Below, one piece after another: positions 35,293-43,740 of a stretch of 64,000 bases of DNA. Each line of letters starts with the position of its first letter. Position 1 is the first letter of the stretch. This DNA is from an uncultured bacterium. GTDB lineage: Bacteria; Cyanobacteriota; Vampirovibrionia; Gastranaerophilales; Gastranaerophilaceae. The translations under genes were made by a program, and so were the position numbers. The notes beneath the pieces are model-generated. The model saw only the letters and a program-made list of their open reading frames with translations, was not told where the DNA came from and did no database searches. The stretch spans positions 62,001-126,000 of the forward strand of contig CADBUZ010000005.1 of the NCBI GenBank assembly GCA_902797985.1, in the 5' to 3' direction.

Positions 35293-36345
35293 TTATCTAA
35301 CCTTTATACTTTCATCCATATATTTAATCAACGGATAGATAAAGAATTCGATAATTCTACGTTTACCTATTTTAATTTCGTTTGTTGTAGACATACCGAA
35401 TTTAATAGATTCTTCTTTGCCTTCTACCATAAGAGTAGTATTTTCCGGTCTGATATAAACTTCATAAACAGGTCCAAGTTGTTCATCAGGCACACTATTT
35501 GGAGGGACAATAACGACAACACCATTGATGATACCGTACTTTTGGAAATTATAAGTATCAACCTTTACAGATACAGGCATTCCCGTTTTTACAAAACCTA
35601 CATCTTGGTTCAAAACTTTTGCCTTAATCATCAATGGCGCATTTTTATCAACCATTGTCAATATTGGTTCGGCAGGCTGAACAACACCTCCTACTGTATG
35701 AACCATTATTCTGTTAATATACCCGTCCATTGGTGCTTTTAAAATTTGTTTTTGTTTTTCCAACTGAACTTTTTTGTTATCTAACGCTGCAATCTGTGCA
35801 TTTAAACCATTAATTTCATGAATCAGTGCAGTTTCCTGATTCAACGCCTCATGATATCTTGACTGAGGGATAATATCACGAACAGCCTCTAATCTGCGTC
35901 TGTCAGAAGATGCTGTCACAAGTCTTGCTCTGTCTGATGCAAGCTGAGATGCTACTCTTGCTCTTTCTTCTCTGATATTATTCAATTCAAGCCCCGGTTC
36001 GTATTCAGCAGGCTGTACAATTGCGACAACCTGATCTTTATGCACATAATCACCCTCTTTTACAAAAAGTGACTGAACTACGCCCTTATCCAAAGACTGT
36101 ATAACTTTTTCTTCTCCATCAGGGATAATCTGACCACGAGCCGTGATTACAATATCAACTTTACCAAAATACATCCAAAGCGATGCTATAACCATAAAGA
36201 TTATAATAGTCCAATACATCTTGTTCCCGATAGGGTTGAGAGGTCTGTCCTCAATCTCAGTTAAAAGCGGTTTAAACTCATGTGCATCATCCTCTTTTGG
36301 AATAATTAAATCTATAAATTTTTGTTTGATATCACTTAATTTCAT
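35293..36345 (-). CDS. HlyD-family type I secretion membrane-fusion protein
   Basis: 350 residues. One N-terminal membrane helix (about 42-60, WTIIIFMVIASLWMYFG), biotinyl-lipoyl-like domain split around a coiled coil (TARGQIIPDGEEKVIQ ... IKAPMDGYIN-type ILKAPMDGYINRIMV) and a C-terminal beta-barrel. It bridges the HlyB-like exporter and TolC across the periplasm. Third gene of the tolC-hlyB-hlyD operon. The spacer to hlyB contains an 8-bp tandem repeat. Confidence 0.93.
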   Translation of the reverse strand: MKLSDIKQKFIDLIIPKEDDAHEFKPLLTEIEDRPLNPIGNKMYWTIIIFMVIASLWMYFGKVDIVITARGQIIPDGEEKVIQSLDKGVVQSLFVKEGDYVHKDQVVAIVQPAEYEPGLELNNIREERARVASQLASDRARLVTASSDRRRLEAVRDIIPQSRYHEALNQETALIHEINGLNAQIAALDNKKVQLEKQKQILKAPMDGYINRIMVHTVGGVVQPAEPILTMVDKNAPLMIKAKVLNQDVGFVKTGMPVSVKVDTYNFQKYGIINGVVVIVPPNSVPDEQLGPVYEVYIRPENTTLMVEGKEESIKFGMSTTNEIKIGKRRIIEFFIYPLIKYMDESIKVR

Positions 36346-36358
36346 ATTTTTCTCCTAT

Positions 36359-36380
36359 TACGTCGTTAGGACGTTAAGTG
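36359..36380. repeat. Octamer tandem repeat overlapping the hlyB stop
   Basis: About 2.5 units of an 8-bp repeat (CGTCGTTAGGACGTTAAGTG) cover the hlyB stop codon and the hlyB-hlyD spacer. The units match those in the palindromic elements at 29.7 and 42.6 kb. Confidence 0.55.
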
Positions 36381-38620
36381 CTTTGCGCCATATACAACTT
36401 CTTGAAGTAACCGTCGTGTTTCAGAAGTTCCTGAGGAGGTCCCATTTCAACCACTTCACCATTATCGAAACATACAATTGTATCACAATCTTTGATAGTA
36501 GAAAGTCTGTGAGCAATGATGATTGTTGTTCTTCCTCTTGATATTAATCCCATATTATCTCTGATAATCTTTTCTGATTCATAGTCAAGAGCTGATGTAG
36601 CTTCGTCAAAAATCAAAATTTTAGGGTTAGAAATCAAAGCACGAGCGATAGCGATACGTTGTTTTTGACCGCCGGAAAGGCTTGAACCACGTTCCCCAAC
36701 CTCTGTATCATAACCTTTTGGAAGTTTTGAAATAAATTCGTGAGCGCCTGCAATTTGTGCTGCCTGAACAATGCCTTCCATCGGCATATTTGGTCTTGGA
36801 AGTGCTATATTTTCTTTAATTGTTCCTGAGAACAAATAATTTTCCTGCAATACAATACCGATATTTGTTCTTAACCATACAGGGTTAATATTTCTAATAT
36901 CAATACCATCAATATATATTGTACCTTCAGTGGTATAATACAATCTTTGGATAAGTTTTGTAATCGTAGATTTACCTGAACCTGAACGACCTACAAACCC
37001 GATTTTTTGTCCCGGTCTGATTGTGAAATTGATATTTTTAAGTACCAAAGGTGCTTCAATGTTATATTTGAAAGACAAGTTTTCTATTCTTATTTCACCT
37101 TTTACATCACTCAAAGTAATTGCTGTACCTGATTGCATTTCGACAGGGCTATTCAAAATATCACCAATACGGTCAACCGCCAAAAGTGTTTGTTGGAAAT
37201 CGTTCCATAACCCTACAAGTCTGAGCATAGGTGCTGCAAACTGACCTGAGAACATTTGAAACGCAATCAACTGACCTATTGTAAGCTTGTTTTCAATAAC
37301 AAGCATTACACCAACATAAAGAATTGCGATTGTCATACCTTTTTGAATAAATCCGCAAATAGAACCTGTGAAGTTACCCATAATAGCAAGGTTGAAACTT
37401 GATTTTAAATATTTGCCAAGTTTATCTTCCCATTTTCTAAACATTGCACCTTCAATAGCCAAAGACTTAACTGTCTGAACACCTGTAACAGATTCAACAA
37501 GATATGAATTTTGGTGTGCGCCCATTTGGAATTTTTCTTCCAATCTTGCACGGAGTTCAGGAGTGATTGCAAGATAGATTACCGCAATTATTGCCAAACA
37601 ACCTAATGATATAAAGGTTAATTTTACGCTATATACAAACATAATCGCAACAAACACAAGAGAGAAAAACGCATCAATCAATACTGATACTGATTTGTTT
37701 GTAATAAACTCTCTGATACGGTCTAATTCTCGAACACGAGCAATAATGTTACCGACTTGTCTGTTTTCAAAATATACATAGTACAAATGGAATAAGTGAC
37801 GGAAAAGTTTTGAACCTAACTTTGCATCAATCTTATTCGTTGTATGAATAAATATATAGTTACGAGAAAGGTTAAGCAAAAGTTCAAACACCGCAACTAC
37901 GATAAATGCAAAAGCTAATACATCAAGTGTTGCCAGCGTACGGTTTACAAGGACTTTATCCAAAATAACCTGTGTGAATAACGGTGTTACAAGTCCAAAT
38001 AACTGAACAACAAATGAACCTAATAACACTTGACCTATAATCTTTTTATATTTAAAGATTTCATTAAAGAACCACTTAAACCCGAATTTTACATCATCAT
38101 CAAGCAGTTTGTGAGCAAGCACGAGGATAAAATCCTGCATTTTTTCTTGAACTTCTTCATATGTATGTGCTTCGGGATGTTTTGCAAGAGGTGTTAATGT
38201 CAAAACTTTATTTTCATCAGGTTTAACTGCAAGTAATACCCTATATGTACCATCTTTTAATTGAATAATAGCCGGCATTGGATACTTATCTGTCAAATCT
38301 GTAAGGGCAAATTTTTTCTTCTTAATTTTAAACCCTTTAGATTTTGCTATACGCATCAATTCTTCAGGGGAAGTGTCTGCCGTTTCTATACCAAATTCAC
38401 GAACAACTGAACGCATATCTATATCAATTTTATTCATACGGGCAACTATCTCTAATGAAATCAAACCTGAATTAACATTCTTTGGTAAAGAACGTTCTTG
38501 TTCTTCTTGTTCCTGTGAGTTTTGAGAGTCATTTTGAGATTCTTCTTTCTCATCTGAACCTGCATTCAAGTGTGCGTTCAATTCTTCTTCATTTTTCTTA
38601 TCTTTGTATTCGTCTGTCAT
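36374..38620 (-). CDS. HlyB-like type I secretion ABC exporter with degenerate C39 domain
   Basis: 748 residues. Acidic, Gln/Glu-rich N-terminus (1-45), a C39 peptidase-like domain (about 48-180) in which the catalytic Cys position reads SGLISLEIVARM, so proteolysis is lost as in HlyB; six membrane segments (about 195-480); and an ABC ATPase with GFVGRSGSGKST, LSGGQKQR, ILIFDEATSAL and IAHRLS. It exports unprocessed proteins with C-terminal signals, not double-Gly leader peptides. The hlyB stop overlaps the octamer repeat. GGAGAGG precedes ATG. Confidence 0.95.
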   Translation of the reverse strand: MTDEYKDKKNEEELNAHLNAGSDEKEESQNDSQNSQEQEEQERSLPKNVNSGLISLEIVARMNKIDIDMRSVVREFGIETADTSPEELMRIAKSKGFKIKKKKFALTDLTDKYPMPAIIQLKDGTYRVLLAVKPDENKVLTLTPLAKHPEAHTYEEVQEKMQDFILVLAHKLLDDDVKFGFKWFFNEIFKYKKIIGQVLLGSFVVQLFGLVTPLFTQVILDKVLVNRTLATLDVLAFAFIVVAVFELLLNLSRNYIFIHTTNKIDAKLGSKLFRHLFHLYYVYFENRQVGNIIARVRELDRIREFITNKSVSVLIDAFFSLVFVAIMFVYSVKLTFISLGCLAIIAVIYLAITPELRARLEEKFQMGAHQNSYLVESVTGVQTVKSLAIEGAMFRKWEDKLGKYLKSSFNLAIMGNFTGSICGFIQKGMTIAILYVGVMLVIENKLTIGQLIAFQMFSGQFAAPMLRLVGLWNDFQQTLLAVDRIGDILNSPVEMQSGTAITLSDVKGEIRIENLSFKYNIEAPLVLKNINFTIRPGQKIGFVGRSGSGKSTITKLIQRLYYTTEGTIYIDGIDIRNINPVWLRTNIGIVLQENYLFSGTIKENIALPRPNMPMEGIVQAAQIAGAHEFISKLPKGYDTEVGERGSSLSGGQKQRIAIARALISNPKILIFDEATSALDYESEKIIRDNMGLISRGRTTIIIAHRLSTIKDCDTIVCFDNGEVVEMGPPQELLKHDGYFKKLYMAQST

Positions 38621-38630
38621 TTTATCCTCT

Positions 38631-38657
38631 CCTAGTGCCTTAGTGCCCTAGTACCTT
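38631..38657. repeat. Octamer tandem repeat in the tolC-hlyB spacer
   Basis: CCTAGTGC, CTTAGTGC, CCTAGTAC, CTTAA: three and a half 8-bp units filling nearly the whole 45-bp spacer between tolC and hlyB. It is the second such array in this operon. Confidence 0.7.
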
Positions 38658-38665
38658 AATATCCT

Positions 38666-40279
38666 TTATTGTGTAAGTATCTGTATTCCTCTCTGAATAG
38701 CACATTCGGTAATACTATTCTTTTCAAGTTCTATATGTTGCTCAAGAAGTTTTATTCTTGCTTCATTTGCCTCGATTGGTGTAACCAACTTCTTCGAAAG
38801 AAGTCGTTTCATAGAAACATCTTTATCAGTTAACTCATCAATGATTTTGTTTGTATCATCAATTTGTTTATCCAAATACATCAAATTAGAACGCATAGTT
38901 GCCAGTCTTGTCATAAGCTGAGCAATCGCTTTGTCACGTTCTACTTGAAGTTGTTTATATTCTAAAGCAGTTTTATGGATATTGGCTCTGTTTTTCATAC
39001 CGTCAAAAAGCATCATTGTGACATTTGCCCCAACCGTAAAGTTTGATGGTTCAATATGACCTATTGAACTGCGTAAACTATTATGATTTGAACCGTATAA
39101 ATAATATCTGCCGTATGCGTTAACTTTTGGATAATTCATTCTTTGAACAACTTTTAATTCAAGTTCTTTTTTCTTCAAATGTTCTTCATATACTTTCCAA
39201 GTTACTGTTTTTGTATAATCATTACCTGCCATAACATCATAATTAGGCTTCTTTATATCAGAAACCTGCAATGCATCAATATCGTACTGTTCTCCTGTAT
39301 AGAATTGAAGCCAGTTTACTGATTCAACAAGAATTTGTTGAAGCTCAAAAATTTTTCTTTCCACCTCAGAAACCTTAACTTCTTCATCATTTAATTCTGT
39401 TTTTGCAATTTCTTGCGCATCAAATAAACGTTGTTTATACTTCAGATTTGTTTTGGATAAAGCTAAAATTTCTTTATTAATCTCTATTTGACGTTTTGTC
39501 ATAAGGATTTTAGCGTATGTATCAACAAGAGTAAGATTTAATTCTTGAAGTTTTTGTTCATTTTCCAGCTGTTTTACAATAACATCTTCTTTAGCAATTT
39601 TTAAATTACCGCCACGAACACCGAAGTCAAAGATATTATAACTAAGTGTCACACCCAAAACAGATTGATAACGTGTGTATGGATTAATGAACGCTTCCCC
39701 GATTGACATTACTGTTGTTTCATTAATATCACGAAAATTCTTTGTATATTCTAATCCGGCCATTGCAGCAAGTTTAGGGAAATATTCAGCTCTTGCACCT
39801 TTAATACCCTGTTTTGCAATCAAAACGTTATATTCACCTATTTGTAAATCGTATGCGTGATCTTTTGCTTTAATCAATACATCATCAAAATTTATTTTTG
39901 AAATCAATTTTTTATTTTCAGCTTTTTTTAGATTAATATCACCTTTAACCTTTTGATAATCCTTGTTATGTCTTAAAGCTCTTTCTACATATTTATTATC
40001 ATTTTTAGATATTTGTTCATTTTGCTGATTATTTTCCTGTTTGTTTTTCTTTGATTTTTTTACTTTTTTAGATTTCTTATCAACATTGACTGACACTTCG
40101 CTTTTTATTTTTGGCGATTTTTTTGTTCTCTTTTTAACATTTATATTATCAATATCTGTTTTTTCTATTGCAGTTTCATCTGATAATTTAGCTGTTTTAG
40201 CCATAACACTTAATGTATTTACAGAAATTTGCAAACACATAATCAACAATAATGATGTCAGTTTTTTTATATTAAACAT
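38666..40279 (-). CDS. TolC-family outer-membrane channel
   Basis: 537 residues. Signal peptide (about 1-27), a Lys-rich periplasmic linker of unusual length (about 28-110), then paired helix/strand repeats of the OEP family with NPYTRYQSVLGVTLSYNIFD and FTVGANVTMMLFDGMKNRA. It forms the exit duct of the type I system. First gene of the operon, with a Shine-Dalgarno AAGAGAAAG weakly placed. The Lys-rich linker is uncommon in TolC proteins. Confidence 0.92.
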   Translation of the reverse strand: MFNIKKLTSLLLIMCLQISVNTLSVMAKTAKLSDETAIEKTDIDNINVKKRTKKSPKIKSEVSVNVDKKSKKVKKSKKNKQENNQQNEQISKNDNKYVERALRHNKDYQKVKGDINLKKAENKKLISKINFDDVLIKAKDHAYDLQIGEYNVLIAKQGIKGARAEYFPKLAAMAGLEYTKNFRDINETTVMSIGEAFINPYTRYQSVLGVTLSYNIFDFGVRGGNLKIAKEDVIVKQLENEQKLQELNLTLVDTYAKILMTKRQIEINKEILALSKTNLKYKQRLFDAQEIAKTELNDEEVKVSEVERKIFELQQILVESVNWLQFYTGEQYDIDALQVSDIKKPNYDVMAGNDYTKTVTWKVYEEHLKKKELELKVVQRMNYPKVNAYGRYYLYGSNHNSLRSSIGHIEPSNFTVGANVTMMLFDGMKNRANIHKTALEYKQLQVERDKAIAQLMTRLATMRSNLMYLDKQIDDTNKIIDELTDKDVSMKRLLSKKLVTPIEANEARIKLLEQHIELEKNSITECAIQRGIQILTQ

Positions 40280-40400
40280 CTTTCTCTTACCAATTTTACA
40301 TATTTGATTTGGATAATCAGCCAGTTATATAAACAGATTACCCCATACAATTGTATCAGTCAAGCAAAAATAGGCAATCCTTCAAAAAGAGTAATGTATT

Positions 40401-42089
40401 TTATAATAATTTTATATAAATTTTTACAGGTTTGATTCTATCTTTATGCCTAATATCTAACCTATTTTTACAAGGTGGTGTAAACGTAACAATATTCAAC
40501 TCTTTAGGTTTAATATATTGAGAAATATCTATTTCTGCTCTTTTTGAATAATTAACTAAATCTATATCAACCACATCGTCATTAATTTTTACTTGTAAGG
40601 TATTCATATCTTTTTTGTCCGGAACAACAATTATAGCTTTCTTTTTAGGGGCATAAAAAGATTGAGGGATATATTGATTTTTCAATTCAATAGGTTTTGT
40701 CCCCAAACAAATCCCATTGTAATAATGTTTTAGTATAGTTTCAAAAGACATTTTGCAATCTTTTGCCATATACATTGCACCATATTGACTAAGTCCGCAA
40801 CCGTGTCCAAATCCGCCGCCATATGCTATTATTTCATCCCAATTATTTTCACTGTCATCTTTATAAATCGGCTTAAATACCACATTTGCGCTAGGCAATG
40901 CCTTCCCATCTTTAGTAAACAATCTTCTGATAACGAGTTCTTTTCCAACCGTGTATATTTTTTTATCAGTTTCTATCTCCAAAAAAACTATTTTGCCGGA
41001 AACCCCTCTTTGAATAACTTTAATATTTTGCAGCTCCCCAAAATCATCCGAACTTAACAATTTAGGCTCAACGAATCCTGTTTTTGACTGTACAACAAGA
41101 TTCTTCTTTAAAACACTTTGCAACTCACTTTTTGTCCATCTTCTCGTCCATCTGTACAGAGGAGAATGGATATCATAAGATAAAGGTTTTGTTGAGTAGA
41201 ATTTAAATGCGTCTTCTTCGTTATCCAACGGCTTAAAATCAGGCAAATCAGGTTTTGCAATTAAATAACCTTTTTCAGGGGAAGGGAATTGTTGAGTCAC
41301 AGGATCAGAAAACGTTTCCGAATAACATTCTGTATAACCGCCTGCAGTTGATGAAAACACTGCAACAATCATTTCATCATTATAAAGTGCAACTATCCCA
41401 TGTGTTTCATCGATAGCTTTATTAGCGATATCAGATTCTCTGCTATACCCATTATAAACTTGACTTGCCACACTATCTACCACATCAAATTCTCTGGACA
41501 TTTTCGTCCTTGGGGTAAGTGAATAAACCCTAGCTGCGACAGCTTGTGCTTTTAATGCTTCCAGTCCAAATGTAACAGGCATTTCACAAGGAACAACACC
41601 TTTTAGGTAATACTCTACGTCCAACACATTCACTAAATAAAATTTATCAGATTTATTAAAAACAGGGCAAATTTTAAATTCACCACGATACATTGCAGGC
41701 TTTCCGCCACGAATAAAATCTTTTATTCCAATAACACCATTCGGACATATCAATACAATTTCATTTGGATTATCAATAATAACCGTTTCACCTGTTAGCG
41801 TATCCACATAAGACAATATATATCTGCCATTATTTCTTGAAATTGTTATATATTTCCCGCCTTCAAGATTCAAAATCCTATCTTTTGTTTTTATATCATT
41901 TACAAAAACTTCATCCGTTCCATACAATGTAACTTCCGATTTTTCCACCGTCGTATATTTTTCATCCATTATTCCGACTCTAACCATTGCATTAGACGGA
42001 TAAGAATAGGTTGTAACAGGATTTAATAAAAGAATAAAACCTAAAAATAATATAAAAATAAAATATTTTCTTATTTTAAAATTTTTCAT
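40401..42089 (-). CDS. SpoIID/LytB-domain protein, secreted
   Basis: 562 residues from ATG at 42089; upstream codons in frame lack a start. N-terminal membrane segment or signal (about 8-28), then SpoIID domain with YLKGVVPCEMPVTFGLEALKAQAVAARVY, SSTAGGYTE and GHGCGLSQYGAMYMAK. SpoIID enzymes are lytic transglycosylases on denuded glycan; in non-sporulating bacteria they act in peptidoglycan remodelling, and cyanobacteria carry them too. TATAAT lies 7 nt before ATG. Confidence 0.9.
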   Translation of the reverse strand: MKNFKIRKYFIFILFLGFILLLNPVTTYSYPSNAMVRVGIMDEKYTTVEKSEVTLYGTDEVFVNDIKTKDRILNLEGGKYITISRNNGRYILSYVDTLTGETVIIDNPNEIVLICPNGVIGIKDFIRGGKPAMYRGEFKICPVFNKSDKFYLVNVLDVEYYLKGVVPCEMPVTFGLEALKAQAVAARVYSLTPRTKMSREFDVVDSVASQVYNGYSRESDIANKAIDETHGIVALYNDEMIVAVFSSTAGGYTECYSETFSDPVTQQFPSPEKGYLIAKPDLPDFKPLDNEEDAFKFYSTKPLSYDIHSPLYRWTRRWTKSELQSVLKKNLVVQSKTGFVEPKLLSSDDFGELQNIKVIQRGVSGKIVFLEIETDKKIYTVGKELVIRRLFTKDGKALPSANVVFKPIYKDDSENNWDEIIAYGGGFGHGCGLSQYGAMYMAKDCKMSFETILKHYYNGICLGTKPIELKNQYIPQSFYAPKKKAIIVVPDKKDMNTLQVKINDDVVDIDLVNYSKRAEIDISQYIKPKELNIVTFTPPCKNRLDIRHKDRIKPVKIYIKLL

Positions 42090-42096
42090 ATCATCT

Positions 42097-42102
42097 ATTA
42101 TA
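42097..42102 (-). promoter_or_regulatory. -10 element close to the SpoIID gene start
   Basis: TATAAT on the minus strand with 7 nt to the ATG at 42089; a near match to the 6-nt leaderless spacing seen elsewhere. Confidence 0.5.
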
Positions 42103-42146
42103 CATAAAATCAAACTGATATTATAATTTAAATAATAATGTCCTCG

Positions 42147-42485
42147 CTATTTTTTAAAAATAAAAAATACCGCAAGCACAATAAATAAAAATCCAACGAG
42201 ATAATTCCACCTAAATTCTTCTTTCAAATAAAACACAGAAAACACAGAAAACACAACAAGTGTAATCACTTCCTGAATAGTTTTTAACTGTGCGGCACTA
42301 TATATACCGTGTCCTATCCTATTTGCAGGAACTTGCAGACAATACTCAAAAAATGCAATGCCCCAGCTAATCAAAATAACAATCCATAGTGCAGTACTTT
42401 TAAACTTTAAATGACCGTACCATGCAAACGTCATAAATATATTTGACAATGTTAATAAAATAATTGGTAAAAATGCTCTAATCAT
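42147..42485 (-). CDS. DUF486/DMT-type small membrane protein
   Basis: 112 residues with four hydrophobic segments. WYGHLKF (about 23-29), SWGIAFFEYCLQVPANRIGH and KTIQEVITL are strongly conserved in DUF486 proteins, which resemble half-size drug/metabolite transporters. The transport substrate is unknown. ATG at 42485 has TATAAT 6 nt upstream, no Shine-Dalgarno. Confidence 0.93.
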   Translation of the reverse strand: MIRAFLPIILLTLSNIFMTFAWYGHLKFKSTALWIVILISWGIAFFEYCLQVPANRIGHGIYSAAQLKTIQEVITLVVFSVFSVFYLKEEFRWNYLVGFLFIVLAVFFIFKK

Positions 42486-42491
42486 ATAAAT

Positions 42492-42497
42492 ATTATA
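42492..42497 (-). promoter_or_regulatory. -10 element for a predicted leaderless mRNA of the DUF486 gene
   Basis: Minus strand TATAAT, ATTTAT, then ATG at 42485. Palindromic element copy B lies directly upstream, as copy A does for lepA. Confidence 0.6.
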
Positions 42498-42510
42498 ATA
42501 TAAATTAAAA

Positions 42511-42696
42511 TTTATCGAGCTAAACAGATACTAGGACGCTAGGACGCTAGGTCGTGAGGTTCAATTTTACAGCCGGCTGTATATTATTATAAATTAGTCG
42601 GCTTTGCCGACTAAATGAACCTAACGTCTTAACGACTTAACGTCTTAACGACCATAGTTTAGCGATGAACTTCGTTCATCGCTAAACTATAATTTA
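42511..42696 (+). repeat. Palindromic element, copy B (about 186 bp, inverted relative to copy A)
   Basis: Shares with copy A: CGAGCTAAACAGATA, the AGTCGGC/GCCGACT hairpin, the octamer array (GTCTTAACGAC...), and the end hairpin GCGATGAAC/GTTCATCGC with the TAAACTATAATTTA tip. It has about 50 extra bp (42532-42580) holding another octamer array (CTAGGACG units) and a hairpin AGCCGGCT. The left terminal repeat is damaged (TTTATCGAGC). Relative to A the end hairpin has a C-G to T-A pair change that keeps pairing. Confidence 0.85.
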
Positions 42697-42792
42697 CAAA
42701 TATTAAGACATGTTACAACATGTTCAATGACTGAAATTAAAGGATTTTCACATACTTTATATATTTAAGAGAGTAACTATATAAGGATTGTC

Positions 42793-43728
42793 ATGGATTT
42801 AAAAATAGACACTGATGACTATTTAAAGAAGCTGCAGCAACAACAAGATGCTGGGGTACCTACTGTTCAAGTAAATCCTCAAGGAGGTAATGGACAAGAT
42901 GGTACACAAGGTGCCAATGGGCAATCTTTTGAAGAACAATACGGTTCAAACAATATTTTTGGAGCAGAACAAAATGCCGCATCAGGCTCTGCCGCTCCGA
43001 CATACCAAAACGTAGGAGCAGCAGCAGGTTCAACAAATGCACCTGTAAATACAAATGACAGTGGTCCACAGACATTCAGTTTAGCTGATGCAGTACAAAT
43101 GGATAACCTACCTGTAGCAGCAACATCAGTACCAACACAAGCTCCTGAATTATCCAGCGGAATAACCGCTGGCGGAAATTCCGAAGGAAATAATCCGCAA
43201 GGCGGTGCAACAGATAATGGTGCCGGTGAAAACGGACCAAAATTTGGTGCCGGAGATGTTATGAATTTAACAGGCGGTTTAGGTACTACAGAAGTAGCTT
43301 CTAATAGCACATCAGATGGTGGATACGTTAGTGTATTCGGCAATAATGACACAAACGGCACAGGTGGTGCAGGAATGATTGGCGGTGGCGAAGGAGCAGC
43401 CGACGGTGTTGGCGGAACAAATGATGGTGGCACAACTAACGGTGTTGACGGAAATAACGGAAACGCTAACGGCGTTGGCGGCACAAGTAATGGCGGTGAA
43501 GCTGACGGTGTTAACGGTGAAAACGGAAATGTAAACGGCAGCGGCAACGATGAAAACCCTGAAGATTCTGCAAATGGTGACGTTAATAAAAATGATCCGT
43601 CTAATCCACAAGCAGGTGCAAATCCGGAAAACGATCCAAATTCAAACGTGAACAACGGCAACAATGGTGAAGATTCAGGACAGCTGGATCCGAATAAAAA
43701 AACTGTTAAAGAAGAAGACGAACAATAA
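42793..43728 (+). CDS. Gly/Asn-rich, acidic, low-complexity protein
   Basis: 311 residues. Polar throughout, without signal peptide or membrane segment. From about 130 on it is a degenerate Gly/Asn repeat (VGGTNDGG, NGVDGNNGN, VGGTSNGG), ending in a charged tail (KKTVKEEDEQ). AAGGA lies 6 nt before ATG. The function is unknown. A signal-less, acidic, Gly/Asp/Asn-rich protein suits type I secretion, though the classical RTX nonapeptide is absent, so this is only a suggestion. Base composition is noticeably higher in GC than neighbours because of Gly codons. Confidence 0.7.
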   Translation: MDLKIDTDDYLKKLQQQQDAGVPTVQVNPQGGNGQDGTQGANGQSFEEQYGSNNIFGAEQNAASGSAAPTYQNVGAAAGSTNAPVNTNDSGPQTFSLADAVQMDNLPVAATSVPTQAPELSSGITAGGNSEGNNPQGGATDNGAGENGPKFGAGDVMNLTGGLGTTEVASNSTSDGGYVSVFGNNDTNGTGGAGMIGGGEGAADGVGGTNDGGTTNGVDGNNGNANGVGGTSNGGEADGVNGENGNVNGSGNDENPEDSANGDVNKNDPSNPQAGANPENDPNSNVNNGNNGEDSGQLDPNKKTVKEEDEQ

Positions 43729-43740
43729 TAACTATTTTAT

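Noticed and set aside
42879-43664. 261-residue minus-strand frame opposite the Gly/Asn-rich gene
   Set aside because: Pro/Ser/Ala-rich low complexity is what the reverse complement of Gly/Asn codons gives; there is no Shine-Dalgarno, while the plus frame has AAGGA 6 nt before ATG.
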